Shown: positions 35,945-45,106, counted from the first letter of the stretch. The stretch is 64,000 nt of DNA from Pararoseomonas sp. SCSIO 73927 (GCF_037040815.1 NZ_CP146232.1:3566001-3630000); one strand, 5' to 3'. Numbers and translations are program-made. The notes: generated by a model not told the origin, from the letters alone.

Positions 35945-37106
35945 GCCCCTGGATAACGCCTTCGACCTGCCCGAGGACACCCGCGCCCTGCAGGAGGTGG
36001 CCCGCGATTTCGCGCGGGACATCCTGGCGCCGCGCGCCCTGGAATGGGATTCCGCCCGTCACTTCCCGGTGGAGGAGATGCGCCAGGCCGCCGCCCTCGG
36101 CATGGCCGCCCTCTACGTGCGGGAGGAGTCGGGCGGCTCCGGCCTCACCCGGCTGGACGCGGCGGTGGTGTTCGAGGCCCTGTCCACCGGCTGCCCCGTC
36201 ACCGCCGCCTTCCTCTCCATCCACAACATGGTCGCCTGGATGATCGACCGCTGGGGCAGCGAGGCCCAGCGCGCGGAGCACCTGCCCGCCCTCGTCACCA
36301 TGGAGCGCATCGCCTCCTACTGCCTGACGGAGCCCGGTTCCGGCAGCGACGCCGCCGCGCTGCGCACCCGCGCCCTGCGCGACAACAGCGGCTACGTCCT
36401 CAACGGCTCCAAGCAGTTCATCTCCGGCGCCGGCGCCTCGGACCTCTACCTCACCATGGTCCGCACGGGCGGGGAGGGGCCGGACGGCATCTCCGCCCTG
36501 CTCGTCCCGAAGGAGACGGAAGGCCTCTCCTTCGGCGCCAACGAGAGGAAGATGGGCTGGAACGCCCAGCCCACGCGGCTGATGACCTTTCAGGACGCGC
36601 GCCTTCCCGCCGATACCCTGCTGGGCGAGGAGGGCCAGGGCTTCCGCATGGCCATGGCGGGCCTCGACGGCGGCCGCCTGAACATCGCCGCCTGCTCCAT
36701 CGGCGGCGCCCAGCGCGCGCTCGACATCGCGCTGGACTACGTGCGGGAGCGCCGCGCATTCGGCAAGCCCGTCTCCGACTTCCAGGCCACGCAGTTCCGC
36801 CTCGCCGACATGGCGACGGAGCTGGAGGCCGCCCGCTCCCTCCTCTGGCGCGCCTGCGCGAAGCTGGACAGCAAGGCGCCCGATGCCGGCCCCTTCTGCG
36901 CGATGGCCAAGCGATTCGCCTCCGACACCGGCCACCGCGTGGCGGACGAGGCGCTGCAGCTCCTCGGCGGCTACGGCTACCTGCACGATTACGGGGTGGA
37001 GAAGCTGGTGCGCGACCTGCGCGTGCACCGCATCCTCGAGGGCACGAACGAGATCATGCGCGTCATCGTCGCGCGCCACCTTCTCGGCCGACGCGACTCG
37101 CGTTGA
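35943..37106 (+). CDS. Acyl-CoA dehydrogenase, isobutyryl-CoA dehydrogenase-like
   Basis: A 387-residue FAD enzyme that oxidises an acyl-CoA to its 2-enoyl-CoA. It contains 'AYCLTEPGSGSDAA'-type signature 1 (read as 'SYCLTEPGSGSDAAAL'), 'DYVRERRAFGKPVSDFQATQFRLADMA' and 'LQLLGGYGYLHDYGVEKLVRDLRVHRILEGTNEIMRVI', which holds the catalytic Glu region. The pattern fits short/branched-chain members such as isobutyryl-CoA dehydrogenase of valine catabolism. GAGGAAACG precedes the ATG. No other valine-pathway genes are adjacent, so the exact substrate is uncertain. Confidence 0.88.
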   Translation: MPLDNAFDLPEDTRALQEVARDFARDILAPRALEWDSARHFPVEEMRQAAALGMAALYVREESGGSGLTRLDAAVVFEALSTGCPVTAAFLSIHNMVAWMIDRWGSEAQRAEHLPALVTMERIASYCLTEPGSGSDAAALRTRALRDNSGYVLNGSKQFISGAGASDLYLTMVRTGGEGPDGISALLVPKETEGLSFGANERKMGWNAQPTRLMTFQDARLPADTLLGEEGQGFRMAMAGLDGGRLNIAACSIGGAQRALDIALDYVRERRAFGKPVSDFQATQFRLADMATELEAARSLLWRACAKLDSKAPDAGPFCAMAKRFASDTGHRVADEALQLLGGYGYLHDYGVEKLVRDLRVHRILEGTNEIMRVIVARHLLGRRDSR

Positions 37107-37188
37107 CTCGCGGAACCGTGAGCCGCCATCTTCCGCAACGAAGGCCCTCCCGCGCGCGCCCCGCGCCAGGATGGTGAGAGGAGAGCTC

Positions 37189-37557
37189 ATGCCCCGAGGG
37201 TCCCTGATGCGGTCCGGCCTGGCCGCGCCGCTGGCCCTGGCCCTCCTCCTCCCGCCCCTGGTCCCAGCGGCCCGCGCCCAGGGCGAGATCCGCAGCGTCG
37301 TCGTCCCGGCGGAGGGCGCGGTGGTGATCCCGCCCCGCGGCGCCCCGCGGCTCGCGGCCCGCCCGGCCGGCACCGGCGCCGGCGTGCCCATCCCGCCCGG
37401 CGGCACCGCCCGCGGCCCGGTGGTCCTGCCAGACACCGGGACCGGACTCGCCGCCCCCGTGCTCGGCCTCGCCCTGCCGGTCATCGCCGGCGCGCTGCTC
37501 GGCGGCACCCTCGCCGGGTCGAAGGGCGGCAGCTCCGCCCCCGCGCGCACGCGCTAG
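37189..37557 (+). CDS. Small exported Gly/Pro/Ala-rich protein
   Basis: A 122-residue protein with a signal peptide ('LAAPLALALLLPPLVPAARAQ') and a low-complexity mature region rich in Pro, Gly and Ala ('VVIPPRGAPRLAARPAGTGAG'). A hydrophobic glycine-rich segment lies near the end ('VLGLALPVIAGALLGGTLAGSKGG'). The ATG was chosen for the strong AGGAG nine bases upstream. There is no recognised family. Confidence 0.55.
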   Translation: MPRGSLMRSGLAAPLALALLLPPLVPAARAQGEIRSVVVPAEGAVVIPPRGAPRLAARPAGTGAGVPIPPGGTARGPVVLPDTGTGLAAPVLGLALPVIAGALLGGTLAGSKGGSSAPARTR

Positions 37558-37635
37558 GTCTCCTCCCTAGGAGCCTGTCCGGTTTCGCATTATGTGCGGA
37601 AGCGGCGAATCGAACGCGCCGAGGAGGCAACGACC

Positions 37636-38661
37636 ATGTCCAACCGTGACCACACCCTCACCCGGCGCCTGGCGCTCGGCGCCGGCCTCGGCACCCTCGC
37701 CGCCGGCCTCGCGCCCGGCGCGCGCGCCCAGACCCAGACCCAGACCCAGACCGGCGGCGGGGCCTACCCGAACCGCCCCATCAATATGATCGTCGGCTTC
37801 CCGCCGGGCGGGCAGACCGATTTCGCCGCGCGCATCGTCCAGCCCGGCCTCGCCCAGAACCTCGGCCAGTCCGTCGTGATCGACAACCGCGGCGGCGCCG
37901 GCGGCAATATCGGCACCGAGGCCGTGCTGCGCGCCCGCCCCGATGGCTACACCCTGCTCGCGGGCAACTCCTCGCCCATGGCGATCAACCCGCACACCTT
38001 CCCGAACATGACGATCAACCCGCTCGACCTCATGCCGATCGGGCTGACGCTGCAGAGCTCCATGGTCCTTTGCGTGCACCCCTCCGTGCCCGCGAGCAAC
38101 GTCCGCGAGCTGGCCGCCTGGATCAAGGCGCAGTCCGGCGGCGTGAACTACGGCTCTCCCACCGCCGGCAGCCTCTCCCACTGCGCGATGGAGCTGTTCC
38201 GCGACCGCATCGGCAAGCCGGAGATGGTGAGCGTGCCCTATCGCGGCTCGGGCCCCGCCATCCAGGACTTCGTGGCCAACCGCTTCTCCGCGATGTTCGA
38301 CGCCGCCTCCGTCCTCTCCCCCTTCATCAAGTCCGGCCAGCTCAAGCCCATCCTCGTCAGCGGCGCGGCCCGTGCGCCCGCGCTGCCGGACGTGCCGACC
38401 GCCGCGGAGCAGGGCCTGCCGGACTTCGTCTTCACCGCCTGGATCGGCCTGTTTGCGCCGAAGGGCACGCCGGATGAGGTGATCCGCCGCGTCCACGCCG
38501 CCCAGGACGCCGCGCTGAAGGATCCGGCCGTGCGGGAGAAGATCACCGGCCAGGGCGACGAGCCCGGCGGCGGCTCCACCGAGGACTTCGCCAACATGGT
38601 CCGCCGCGACCACGCGCGCTGGGGCCAGGTGGTGAAGGAGAACAACATCACCGCCGCCTGA
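37636..38661 (+). CDS. Bug-type tripartite tricarboxylate transporter substrate-binding protein
   Basis: A 341-residue periplasmic receptor with a Tat-like signal ('TRRLALGAGLGTLAAGLAPGARAQ'). Bug family marks are present: 'YPNRPINMIVGFPPGGQTDFAARIV', 'VVIDNRGGAGGNIGTEAVLRARPDGYTLL', 'VPYRGSGPAIQDFVANRF' and 'LPDVPTAAEQGLPDF'. Bug receptors bind organic acids and often work with TctA/TctB permeases, which are absent here. The start is fixed by GAGGAGGCAACGACC. A (CAGACC)4 repeat encodes Q-T-Q-T right at the signal cleavage site. Confidence 0.92.
   Translation: MSNRDHTLTRRLALGAGLGTLAAGLAPGARAQTQTQTQTGGGAYPNRPINMIVGFPPGGQTDFAARIVQPGLAQNLGQSVVIDNRGGAGGNIGTEAVLRARPDGYTLLAGNSSPMAINPHTFPNMTINPLDLMPIGLTLQSSMVLCVHPSVPASNVRELAAWIKAQSGGVNYGSPTAGSLSHCAMELFRDRIGKPEMVSVPYRGSGPAIQDFVANRFSAMFDAASVLSPFIKSGQLKPILVSGAARAPALPDVPTAAEQGLPDFVFTAWIGLFAPKGTPDEVIRRVHAAQDAALKDPAVREKITGQGDEPGGGSTEDFANMVRRDHARWGQVVKENNITAA
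37729..37752 (+). repeat. Hexanucleotide tandem repeat (CAGACC)x4
   Basis: Four perfect copies of CAGACC encode Q-T repeats just after the predicted signal peptide cleavage site of the Bug receptor. Copy-number change would stay in frame, altering only the mature N-terminus. Confidence 0.75.
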
Positions 38662-38689
38662 GCACCCGACCGGCCGGGAGGAGACGCGA

Positions 38690-39898
38690 TTGAGCACCGA
38701 TCCTCCCGGCACGGGCGCGCGCCCGGCCGGCACGCCGGGGGAGGTCTTCCTAGCCTTCCTCCGGCTGGGCCTCACTTCCTTCGGCGGCCCCGTCGCGCAC
38801 CTCGGCTACTTCCGCGCCGAGTTCGTCGCGCGCCGGCGCTGGCTGGGGGAGGCCGCCTATGCGGAGCTCGTCGCCCTCTGCGGCTTCCTGCCCGGCCCGG
38901 CCTCCAGCCAGGTCGGCTTCGCCCTCGGCCTTCTTCGCGGCGGCCCCTGGGGCGGCCTCGCGGCCTGGGCCGGCTTCACCCTGCCCTCGGCCCTCCTCCT
39001 CGTCCTCTTCGCGACCTGGGCCGGAAGCCTGGGCGCCTCGCCCCTCGGCGCGGGGCTGCTGCACGGGCTGAAGCTCGTCGCCGTCGCCGTCGTCGCGCAG
39101 GCTGTCTGGGGCATGGCGCGCACGCTCACCCCGGACCGGCCGCGCGCCGCCATCGCGCTCCTCGCCACGGCCCTCGCCGCGCTGGCGCCACCCGCGATCG
39201 GGCAGGTTGCCGCCATCCTTCTCGGCGCCGCCGCCGGGCTTCTCCTCTGCCGGGAGGAGGAGGCGGGGGCGCCGGAACCCCTGGCCTTCGGGATCCCCCG
39301 CCGGGTCGGCCTCGCCTGCCTCGCGCTCTTCGCCGCGCTGCTCCTCCTCCCGCCGCTGCTCGGCCCGGCGGCCGCGGTGTTCGACGCCTTCTACCGCTCC
39401 GGCGCCCTCGTCTTCGGCGGCGGCCACGTGGTCCTGCCCCTGCTGCGCGACGCCGTCGTGGCACCGGGCTGGGTGTCGGAGGATGCCTTCCTCGCCGGCT
39501 ACGGCGCGGCCCAAGCGGTGCCGGGCCCGCTCTTCACCTTCGCCGCCTATCTCGGCGCCGCGCTGCGCCCCGGCCCGGGCGGCCTGCTCGGGGCGGCGGT
39601 CCCGCTGGCCGCCGTCTTCCTGCCCGGCCTCCTGCTTCTGGTCGGCGCGCTGCCCTTCTGGAACGCGCTCCGCGCCCGCCCGGCCGCGCGGGCGGCGATG
39701 CGGGGCGCCAACGCCGCCGTGGTCGGCCTGCTCGGCGCGGCGCTCTACGATCCGGTCTGGACCGCGACCGTGCAGCGCCCCGCCGACTTCGTCCTCGCCA
39801 TCACGGGGTTCCTGCTGCTGACGCTGTGGAAGCTGCCGCCGCTCGCCCTCGTGGCCCTCGGCGCCCTCGCCGGGATCGGCGTGGCCGCGCTCGGATAG
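38690..39898 (+). CDS. chrA: ChrA family chromate transporter
   Basis: A 402-residue membrane protein with two CHR domains. The first reads 'FLRLGLTSFGGPVAHLGYFRAEFVARRRWLGEAAYAELVALCGFLPGPASSQVGFALG'. The second is 'FYRSGALVFGGGHVVLPLLRDAVVAPGWVSEDAFLAGYGAAQAVPGPLFTFAAYLGA'. It exports chromate or a related oxyanion at the inner membrane. The start codon is TTG with GGGAGGAG upstream. It follows the Bug gene by 28 bp; no chromate-responsive regulator is visible. Confidence 0.9.
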   Translation: MSTDPPGTGARPAGTPGEVFLAFLRLGLTSFGGPVAHLGYFRAEFVARRRWLGEAAYAELVALCGFLPGPASSQVGFALGLLRGGPWGGLAAWAGFTLPSALLLVLFATWAGSLGASPLGAGLLHGLKLVAVAVVAQAVWGMARTLTPDRPRAAIALLATALAALAPPAIGQVAAILLGAAAGLLLCREEEAGAPEPLAFGIPRRVGLACLALFAALLLLPPLLGPAAAVFDAFYRSGALVFGGGHVVLPLLRDAVVAPGWVSEDAFLAGYGAAQAVPGPLFTFAAYLGAALRPGPGGLLGAAVPLAAVFLPGLLLLVGALPFWNALRARPAARAAMRGANAAVVGLLGAALYDPVWTATVQRPADFVLAITGFLLLTLWKLPPLALVALGALAGIGVAALG

Positions 39899-39968
39899 CG
39901 CCCGCCCCCTCGCTGTCCTGGCGGTTCCGTCCTATTCCCGCCCGGAGAACCGCGAGGAGCCGTCCGCC

Positions 39969-41366
39969 ATGTCCAGCCGCGAAGCCGCCATTGCCCGCGC
40001 CCGCGCCGAGTTCGACAGCGGCGCCTTCCGCGAGCGCCTCGCCGCGCTCATTGCCATCCCCTCCACCTCGCAGGACCCGGCAGCGGCGGCCGAGTGCCAG
40101 CGCTACTTGGAGGAGGGAATCCAGCCCTGGATCGCCCGCCTCGGCTTCACCTCCTCCATCCACCCCAACCCCGAGGCCGGCTGCGGCCCCATCCTGATCG
40201 CGGAGCGCGTCGAGGACCCGTCCCGCCCGACCATCCTCCTTTACGGCCACGGCGACACGGTGCGCGGGCTGGATGACCAGTGGAGCGACGGCATCAAGCC
40301 CTGGGCCGTCACGGAGAGGGATGGGCTCTGGTACGGGCGCGGCACCGCCGACAACAAGGGCCAGCACATCATTAACCTCGCCGCGCTGGAGGCCGTGCTG
40401 GCCGAGCGGGGCGGGGTGCTTGGCGCCAACGTGAAGCTGGTGCTGGAGATGTCGGAGGAGCTGGGCTCCCGCGGCCTCCGCCCCTTCGTGGAGGCGCATC
40501 GCGAGGCACTTGCCGCCGACGCCCTTATCGCCTCCGACGGCCCGCGCGTCGAGCCCGCGCTCCCCACCATCGCCGCCGGCTCCCGCGGCAGCTTCATGTT
40601 CGACCTCGTGGTGAAGCTGCGCGGCGGCGGCGTCCATTCCGGCCACTGGGGCGGGCTGACGACGGACCCCGCCATCCTCCTCTCCCACGCCATCGCCAGC
40701 ATCGCGGACCAGCACGGCAAGATCCTCGTCCGCGACTGGCTGCCCGGGGAGACCGTGCCCGCCAACATCCGCGCCGCGCTCCAGGGCTGCCCGGTCGGGG
40801 GAGGGGAGGGGGCAGCCACCATCGACGAGGGCTGGGGCGAGCCCGGCCTGACCCCCGCCGAGAAGATCTACGGCTGGGCGAGCTTCATCGTCCTCGCCAT
40901 GATCTCCGGCCGCCCCGAAGCCCCGGTGAACGCCGTCGCGCCGGACGCCCGCGCCGTCTGCCAGATCCGCTACACCGGGGACTCCGACCCGGCCAAGTTT
41001 GCCCCCGCCCTGCGCGCCCACCTGGACGCGCACGGGTTCGGGAAGGTCGCCATCGAGAAGACCGGCATTCGCATGCCCGCCAGCCGCACCCCGCCGGACA
41101 GCCCTTGGGTGCTCTGGACGAAGGCGAGCATGGAGAGGTCGCTGGGCACCCGCGTGCAGGTCACGCCCAACGCCTCCGGCGGCCTGCCCGGCGACGTCTT
41201 TGTGGACCTGCTCGGCACGCCGCTGGTCTGGGTCCCGCATTCCTACAACGGCTGCAAGCAGCACGGCCCGGACGAGCACGTCATTCCCGCCATGATGCGC
41301 GAGGGCCTGGCCGCCTTCGCCGGCATCTGGTGGGACCTCGGCGAGCCCGGCACGCCGGCGCGTTGA
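39969..41366 (+). CDS. M20 family metallopeptidase
   Basis: A 465-residue zinc peptidase of the M20 (ArgE/DapE/carboxypeptidase) group. The zinc ligands lie in 'ILLYGHGDTVRG' (HxD), 'WYGRGTADNKGQHIINL' and 'VLEMSEELGSRGL' (catalytic Glu pair). A dimerisation domain follows ('GGGVHSGHWGGLTTDPAILLSHAI'), with a terminal His in 'YNGCKQHGPDEHVIPAMM'. The substrate is probably a dipeptide or acylamino acid but is not determined. GAGGAG precedes the ATG. Confidence 0.9.
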   Translation: MSSREAAIARARAEFDSGAFRERLAALIAIPSTSQDPAAAAECQRYLEEGIQPWIARLGFTSSIHPNPEAGCGPILIAERVEDPSRPTILLYGHGDTVRGLDDQWSDGIKPWAVTERDGLWYGRGTADNKGQHIINLAALEAVLAERGGVLGANVKLVLEMSEELGSRGLRPFVEAHREALAADALIASDGPRVEPALPTIAAGSRGSFMFDLVVKLRGGGVHSGHWGGLTTDPAILLSHAIASIADQHGKILVRDWLPGETVPANIRAALQGCPVGGGEGAATIDEGWGEPGLTPAEKIYGWASFIVLAMISGRPEAPVNAVAPDARAVCQIRYTGDSDPAKFAPALRAHLDAHGFGKVAIEKTGIRMPASRTPPDSPWVLWTKASMERSLGTRVQVTPNASGGLPGDVFVDLLGTPLVWVPHSYNGCKQHGPDEHVIPAMMREGLAAFAGIWWDLGEPGTPAR

Positions 41367-41376
41367 ACCGATAGGG

Positions 41377-41397
41377 GGGCCGGGGAAGTCCCGGCCC
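41377..41397. terminator. Short hairpin between convergent genes
   Basis: GGGCCGGG and CCCGGCCC form an 8-bp stem with a 5-nt loop in the 31-bp gap between the M20 peptidase and the permease genes. No T-run follows. Confidence 0.4.
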
Positions 41398-43173
41398 TCA
41401 GTGCTCGAACTCGAAGGCCAGCTCCGCCGTCCCGCCCGGCCGCGCCGCGGCCCGCACCCGGTCCGCCATCCGCGCGATCAGCGCGCCGGAGACGCGGCGC
41501 ATGGCGGCGTCCAGCGCGTCCTCGTCCCCCTCCATCAGCGCCTGCGCGTCCGGCACCGCGGAATGGCCTGCGGGAAGCGGAAGGGGTGGCCCGGCATGGA
41601 GCAGCCGGCAGCGCAGGTTGAACTCGTCGAAGCTGGCGGAGAGCGTCACCGGGCCCTCCGTGCCCGCCTGCCGCAGGGCCTCCAGCGCCTCGCCCATCAC
41701 GACGCCGGCGCGCGCCACTACGTCCGCCCGCGCGCCCCAGGCCCGGCCCCTCTGCTCCAGGAACTCGGCGGCCTGCTGCCCCTCGCCCTCGGGGTCCAGC
41801 ACCGTCCCGGCGGTCTGCCGCACCCCGATCCGCAGCAGCGCGTTCAGCGCCACCGCTGCGATCGAGCCCATGGTGAGGCCCGAGGAGACGACGATCCGGC
41901 TCCAGTCCGGCGAGGCCTGGGCCAGGGCCGGCAGCAGCATGACCCCCGTGCCGCACACGGCCGCCAGCCCCACGATAAAGCCCCGCCGCGCATCCATCAG
42001 GCGGGAGGTGGCCAGCCCCATCCCCGCCACGATGAGGTAGGAGGCGGTGTAGACCAGGATGCCCCCGATCACCGGCCCCGGCGTCAGCGCCACCAGCCCG
42101 GAGATCGCGGGGAAGAAGGCTGTGGCCATCAGGATCGCGCCCGCGGCCGCCCCCACGCGCCAGGCCGTGATCCCGGTGGCCGCCGCCAGGCCGAGATTGG
42201 CCGAGGAGCTGGCCGTGGTCAGCACGCCCGCGAGGGCCTGCAGCACGTGCATCAGCCCCTGTCCCGTCACGCTGCGGGCCACCAGCCCCATGTCCACCCG
42301 CCGCCACCGGGCATCGTCCATCCTGTCCATGGACAGGACCGTCCCGAACAGGTCCATCACCCCGATCAGCTCGATGACGAGGAAGATGGCGATCGGCACC
42401 AGCAGGAACTCCGGCGCCGGCAGGCCATGCCCGGGCAGGGGCACCGCCACGGCCGGCAGCGCGGCCAGCGCCTGCAGCCCGCCCTCCGCCGTGGTGCCGA
42501 GCGCGACCGCCAGGGCCGTGCCCGCCAGCGCCCCGGCCAGCACCGCCATGCGCCGCAGCCCCGGCCCGCCCCAGAGGGAGGCACCGACGATCACGGCCAG
42601 TGTCACCGCCGCCACCGCGAGGGCGGCGGGCGAGGCATCGCCCGCCGGCGTCAGCCCCACCCCGCGCGTCAGCCCGCCCGCCACGAGGGAGAGGCCGAGC
42701 ATCAGCACCACGACGCCGATCACCTCGGGCGGGAAGAAGGCCCGCAGTCGCGGGATCACCCGCGCGAGGAGTATCGCGGCCACCGCGGCCACGATCGTCG
42801 CCCCCATCGTGGCCCCCAGCCCGTAGGCCGCTGTCACCGCCACGAAGATCGGGAGCCGCGCCGGGGCGGGCAGCGCGACGAGGATCAGCCCCGGCCCGAT
42901 GCGGCTCGGCACCGCCTGGACCAGGGTGGCGAGGCCGACGAGGAAGGTGGTGACGGAGACGAAGCGGCCGGTCGCCTCCGCGTCCAGCCCGATCCCCTGC
43001 GCCGCCACCACCGCGTAGAGGACAAACATCAGCGACAGCGCCGCGTGCTGCGCCCCCATGCCGAGCAGGACGCCGACCGGCGGCCTCTCATCCACCGCGT
43101 AGAGCAGTTCCTCGGGACGCTTGCGCGAGGACGGGGCCGGCGGGGGAAGGAGGCGGTCCAGGGGTGAGGGCAA
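41398..43173 (-). CDS. NCS2-family nucleobase permease with extra C-terminal cytoplasmic domain
   Basis: A 591-residue protein. Residues about 25-455 form a permease of the NCS2 (uracil/xanthine) family with 12-14 hydrophobic segments, including 'FFPPEVIGVVVLMLGLSLVAGGL' and 'NLGLAAATGITAWRVGAAAGAILMATAFFPAISGLVALTPGPVIGG'. The last roughly 135 residues are soluble: an acidic region, 'VVMGEALEALRQAGTEGPVTLSASFDEFNLRCRLLHAG' and the end 'GGTAELAFEFEH'. This loosely resembles a histidine-kinase-like ATPase fold; that is a guess. The start is TTG with CGGAG upstream. Confidence 0.82.
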   Translation of the reverse strand: MPSPLDRLLPPPAPSSRKRPEELLYAVDERPPVGVLLGMGAQHAALSLMFVLYAVVAAQGIGLDAEATGRFVSVTTFLVGLATLVQAVPSRIGPGLILVALPAPARLPIFVAVTAAYGLGATMGATIVAAVAAILLARVIPRLRAFFPPEVIGVVVLMLGLSLVAGGLTRGVGLTPAGDASPAALAVAAVTLAVIVGASLWGGPGLRRMAVLAGALAGTALAVALGTTAEGGLQALAALPAVAVPLPGHGLPAPEFLLVPIAIFLVIELIGVMDLFGTVLSMDRMDDARWRRVDMGLVARSVTGQGLMHVLQALAGVLTTASSSANLGLAAATGITAWRVGAAAGAILMATAFFPAISGLVALTPGPVIGGILVYTASYLIVAGMGLATSRLMDARRGFIVGLAAVCGTGVMLLPALAQASPDWSRIVVSSGLTMGSIAAVALNALLRIGVRQTAGTVLDPEGEGQQAAEFLEQRGRAWGARADVVARAGVVMGEALEALRQAGTEGPVTLSASFDEFNLRCRLLHAGPPLPLPAGHSAVPDAQALMEGDEDALDAAMRRVSGALIARMADRVRAAARPGGTAELAFEFEH

Positions 43174-43399
43174 TCCAGGGCTCCGGGCAGGAACGGGGGA
43201 AGGGCCGGTAGGGGCCGGCCGGGGATTAGGCCATTCCCGCAGGGCTTTGTGGAGCGTCAGGCCGCGCCGCTCCCCGCTGCGCCAGGGCGCGCCGCCTCAC
43301 GGAGCGCCGGAAGGCGTCGTCACGCTTCATCACCAACCCTGCCTCGCGGCGTTACACGGCACGTTCCATCTTCGGGACATCCCCAAGGAGGATCAGACA

Positions 43400-43924
43400 T
43401 TGAGCCGTGACCGCAAGACCACCCTTTCCGCCCTCGCCGTCGCCCTTGGGATCGGCGCGCTGGCCGGGCCCGCCCTCGCCCAGCCCGCAGCACCCCCGGC
43501 GCCACCGGCCCAGGCCGTGCCCATGGGCCCGGGCGCCGAGCGCATGCTGCGGGAGGCCGACGCGAACCGCGACGGCCGCGTGACCGAGGCCGAGGCTTGG
43601 GACGCCCTCACCGCCCGCTTCGCCGCCGCCGACGCGAACAAGGATGGCGGCCTCACCTGGGAGGAGCTCCGCGGCTACGTCGTGGCGGAGATGCCGGCCC
43701 GCCGCGGCATGACCCCGGCGCGGCAGGAGCGGATGGAGGCGCGTGGCGGGGCCATGTTTCGCGCCGTGGACGCCGATCGCGACGGCCGCGTGACGACCAC
43801 GGAGCTGCGCCCCTTCGCCGAGGCGATGTTCCGCTCCCGCGACCGGAACGGGGACACCGCCCTCACGCGCGACGAGCTGCGGCGTCCCCACGGCCGCCCC
43901 CACGCGCCGGCGCGGGCGCAGTAG
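43400..43924 (+). CDS. Exported EF-hand calcium-binding protein
   Basis: A 174-residue protein with a signal peptide ('TTLSALAVALGIGALAGPALAQ') and four EF-hand-type loops: 'DANRDGRVTEAE', 'DANKDGGLTWEE', 'DADRDGRVTTTE' and 'DRNGDTALTRDE'. The first three fit the DxDxDG pattern well; the fourth is partly degenerate. It is probably periplasmic and binds calcium. The TTG start is chosen for the strong AAGGAGG nine bases upstream and because it gives a proper signal peptide. A hairpin terminator follows. Confidence 0.85.
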   Translation: MSRDRKTTLSALAVALGIGALAGPALAQPAAPPAPPAQAVPMGPGAERMLREADANRDGRVTEAEAWDALTARFAAADANKDGGLTWEELRGYVVAEMPARRGMTPARQERMEARGGAMFRAVDADRDGRVTTTELRPFAEAMFRSRDRNGDTALTRDELRRPHGRPHAPARAQ

Positions 43925-43933
43925 GGCATCCCG

Positions 43934-43959
43934 TCCGGCCGCGCGAGGGCGCGGCCGGA
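43934..43959 (+). terminator. Hairpin terminator after the EF-hand gene
   Basis: A perfect 11-bp stem (left arm TCCGGCCGCGC) with loop GAGG begins ten bases after the EF-hand gene stop. No clear T-run follows, but the stem is strong and no gene continues in this direction. Confidence 0.5.
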
Positions 43960-44033
43960 TGAGGACGCGAAACGCCCGCGCGGCGACGCGGGAAGAGATG
44001 GATCGGCTTGGATTTCCCCACGGGAAGGGGAAG

Positions 44034-44108
44034 TGGTGGGCGCGACAGGGATTGAACCTGTGACCCTTCGCGTGTGAAGCGAATGCTCTCCCGCTGAGCT
44101 ACGCGCCC
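44034..44108 (-). tRNA. tRNA-Val (anticodon CAC)
   Basis: A full cloverleaf on the minus strand: acceptor GGGCGCG pairs with CGCGCCC, the D-arm region is TAGCTCAGCGGGAGAGC, and the anticodon stem TTCGC/GCGAA encloses TTCACAC with anticodon CAC. The T arm is CACAGGTTCAATCCCTGT, the discriminator is A, and CCA is encoded. It decodes GUG, one of the main valine codons at this GC content. Confidence 0.95.
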
Positions 44109-44293
44109 GGAGTGGCGGGGCATATCCTCCACCCGGGCGGGCCTGTCAAGCCGGCCGGTCGGCTCTTGTCCCGGCGCCCGGAGCCCCGCCAGGCTCCTCC
44201 GGCGGGTAGACGGGGCGTGCCTGCCGGCCCGGGCACCCCCTGTTCAACCCGCGGGTCCGACACGATCTGCAGGGCATTGTCGAAGGACACCGC

Positions 44294-45106
44294 ATGATCC
44301 CGGTCCGGCCAGCTCGCCTCGCCCTGCTCGCCCTTCCGGCCCTGCTGGCCCTCTCGGCCGTCCCGGCCGGGGCGCAGCCGATGGCCGCCACCTACACGGT
44401 CCAGGCCGTCGGCATGACGGTCATGGAGGTGGACGCCACCCTCGACATCACCGATGCCGGCTACACGGTGGAGTTCCGCACCCGCACCCGCGGCGTGGCG
44501 GCGGCCTTCTCCAGCGGCAGCAACGTCACCCGCGTGGAGGGCGTGTGGGACGGCGACCGCGCCCGCCCGCGCCGCTACGTCTCCGAGGGCGTCTGGCGCG
44601 GCGAGAACCGGCGCACGGTGATCGAGTGGCCGGGAAACCAGCCCGCCATCCGCGTCATGGTCCCGCCCAACAACGACGAGCGGGAGGAGGTTCCGGCGGA
44701 TGCCCAGCGCAACACCGTGGACAACCTTTCCGCCGTCGCCCAGCTCGTCCGGCAGGTCCGCCGCAGCGGCAGCTGCGACGGCAGCCTGCGCGCCTATGAC
44801 GGCCGCCGCCTGAGCGAGACCGCCGCCCGAACCCGCGGGCGGGAGAGCTTCGCGCCCGCCCGCGACGAGTGGTCCGGCACCGCCCTGCGCTGCGACTTCG
44901 AGGGCCGCCTCCTCGCCGGCTTCCGCAAGGGCGAGGACCTGGAGGCCGCCCGGCGCCCGCAGACCGGCACCGCCTGGCTGGGAGAGGCCTCCCCGGGCCG
45001 CCCCATGATCCCCGTGAGGATCGATTCCGTGACCCGCTGGTTCGGCACCGTTACCGCCCGCCTCGCCAGCAGCGGCCCGCCCGGCCAGGCGCGGGCGGGG
45101 AACTGA
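44294..45106 (+). CDS. DUF3108 domain-containing exported protein
   Basis: A 270-residue protein with a signal peptide ('LALLALPALLALSAVPAGAQ'). It continues 'ATYTVQAVGMTVMEVDATLDITDAGYTVEFRTRTRGVAAAFSSG' and later 'DPL'-like 'NTVDNLSAVAQLVRQV', with paired Cys in 'SGSCDGSLRAYDGRR' and 'LRCDFEGR'. This is the beta-rich layout of the DUF3108 family, periplasmic proteins of unknown function. It is transcribed away from the tRNA. Confidence 0.78.
   Translation: MIPVRPARLALLALPALLALSAVPAGAQPMAATYTVQAVGMTVMEVDATLDITDAGYTVEFRTRTRGVAAAFSSGSNVTRVEGVWDGDRARPRRYVSEGVWRGENRRTVIEWPGNQPAIRVMVPPNNDEREEVPADAQRNTVDNLSAVAQLVRQVRRSGSCDGSLRAYDGRRLSETAARTRGRESFAPARDEWSGTALRCDFEGRLLAGFRKGEDLEAARRPQTGTAWLGEASPGRPMIPVRIDSVTRWFGTVTARLASSGPPGQARAGN

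Noticed and set aside
37594..37635. Earlier start for the Bug receptor gene
   Set aside because: It would place charged residues ahead of the Tat signal and lacks a ribosome site; GAGGAGG fits the ATG at 37636.
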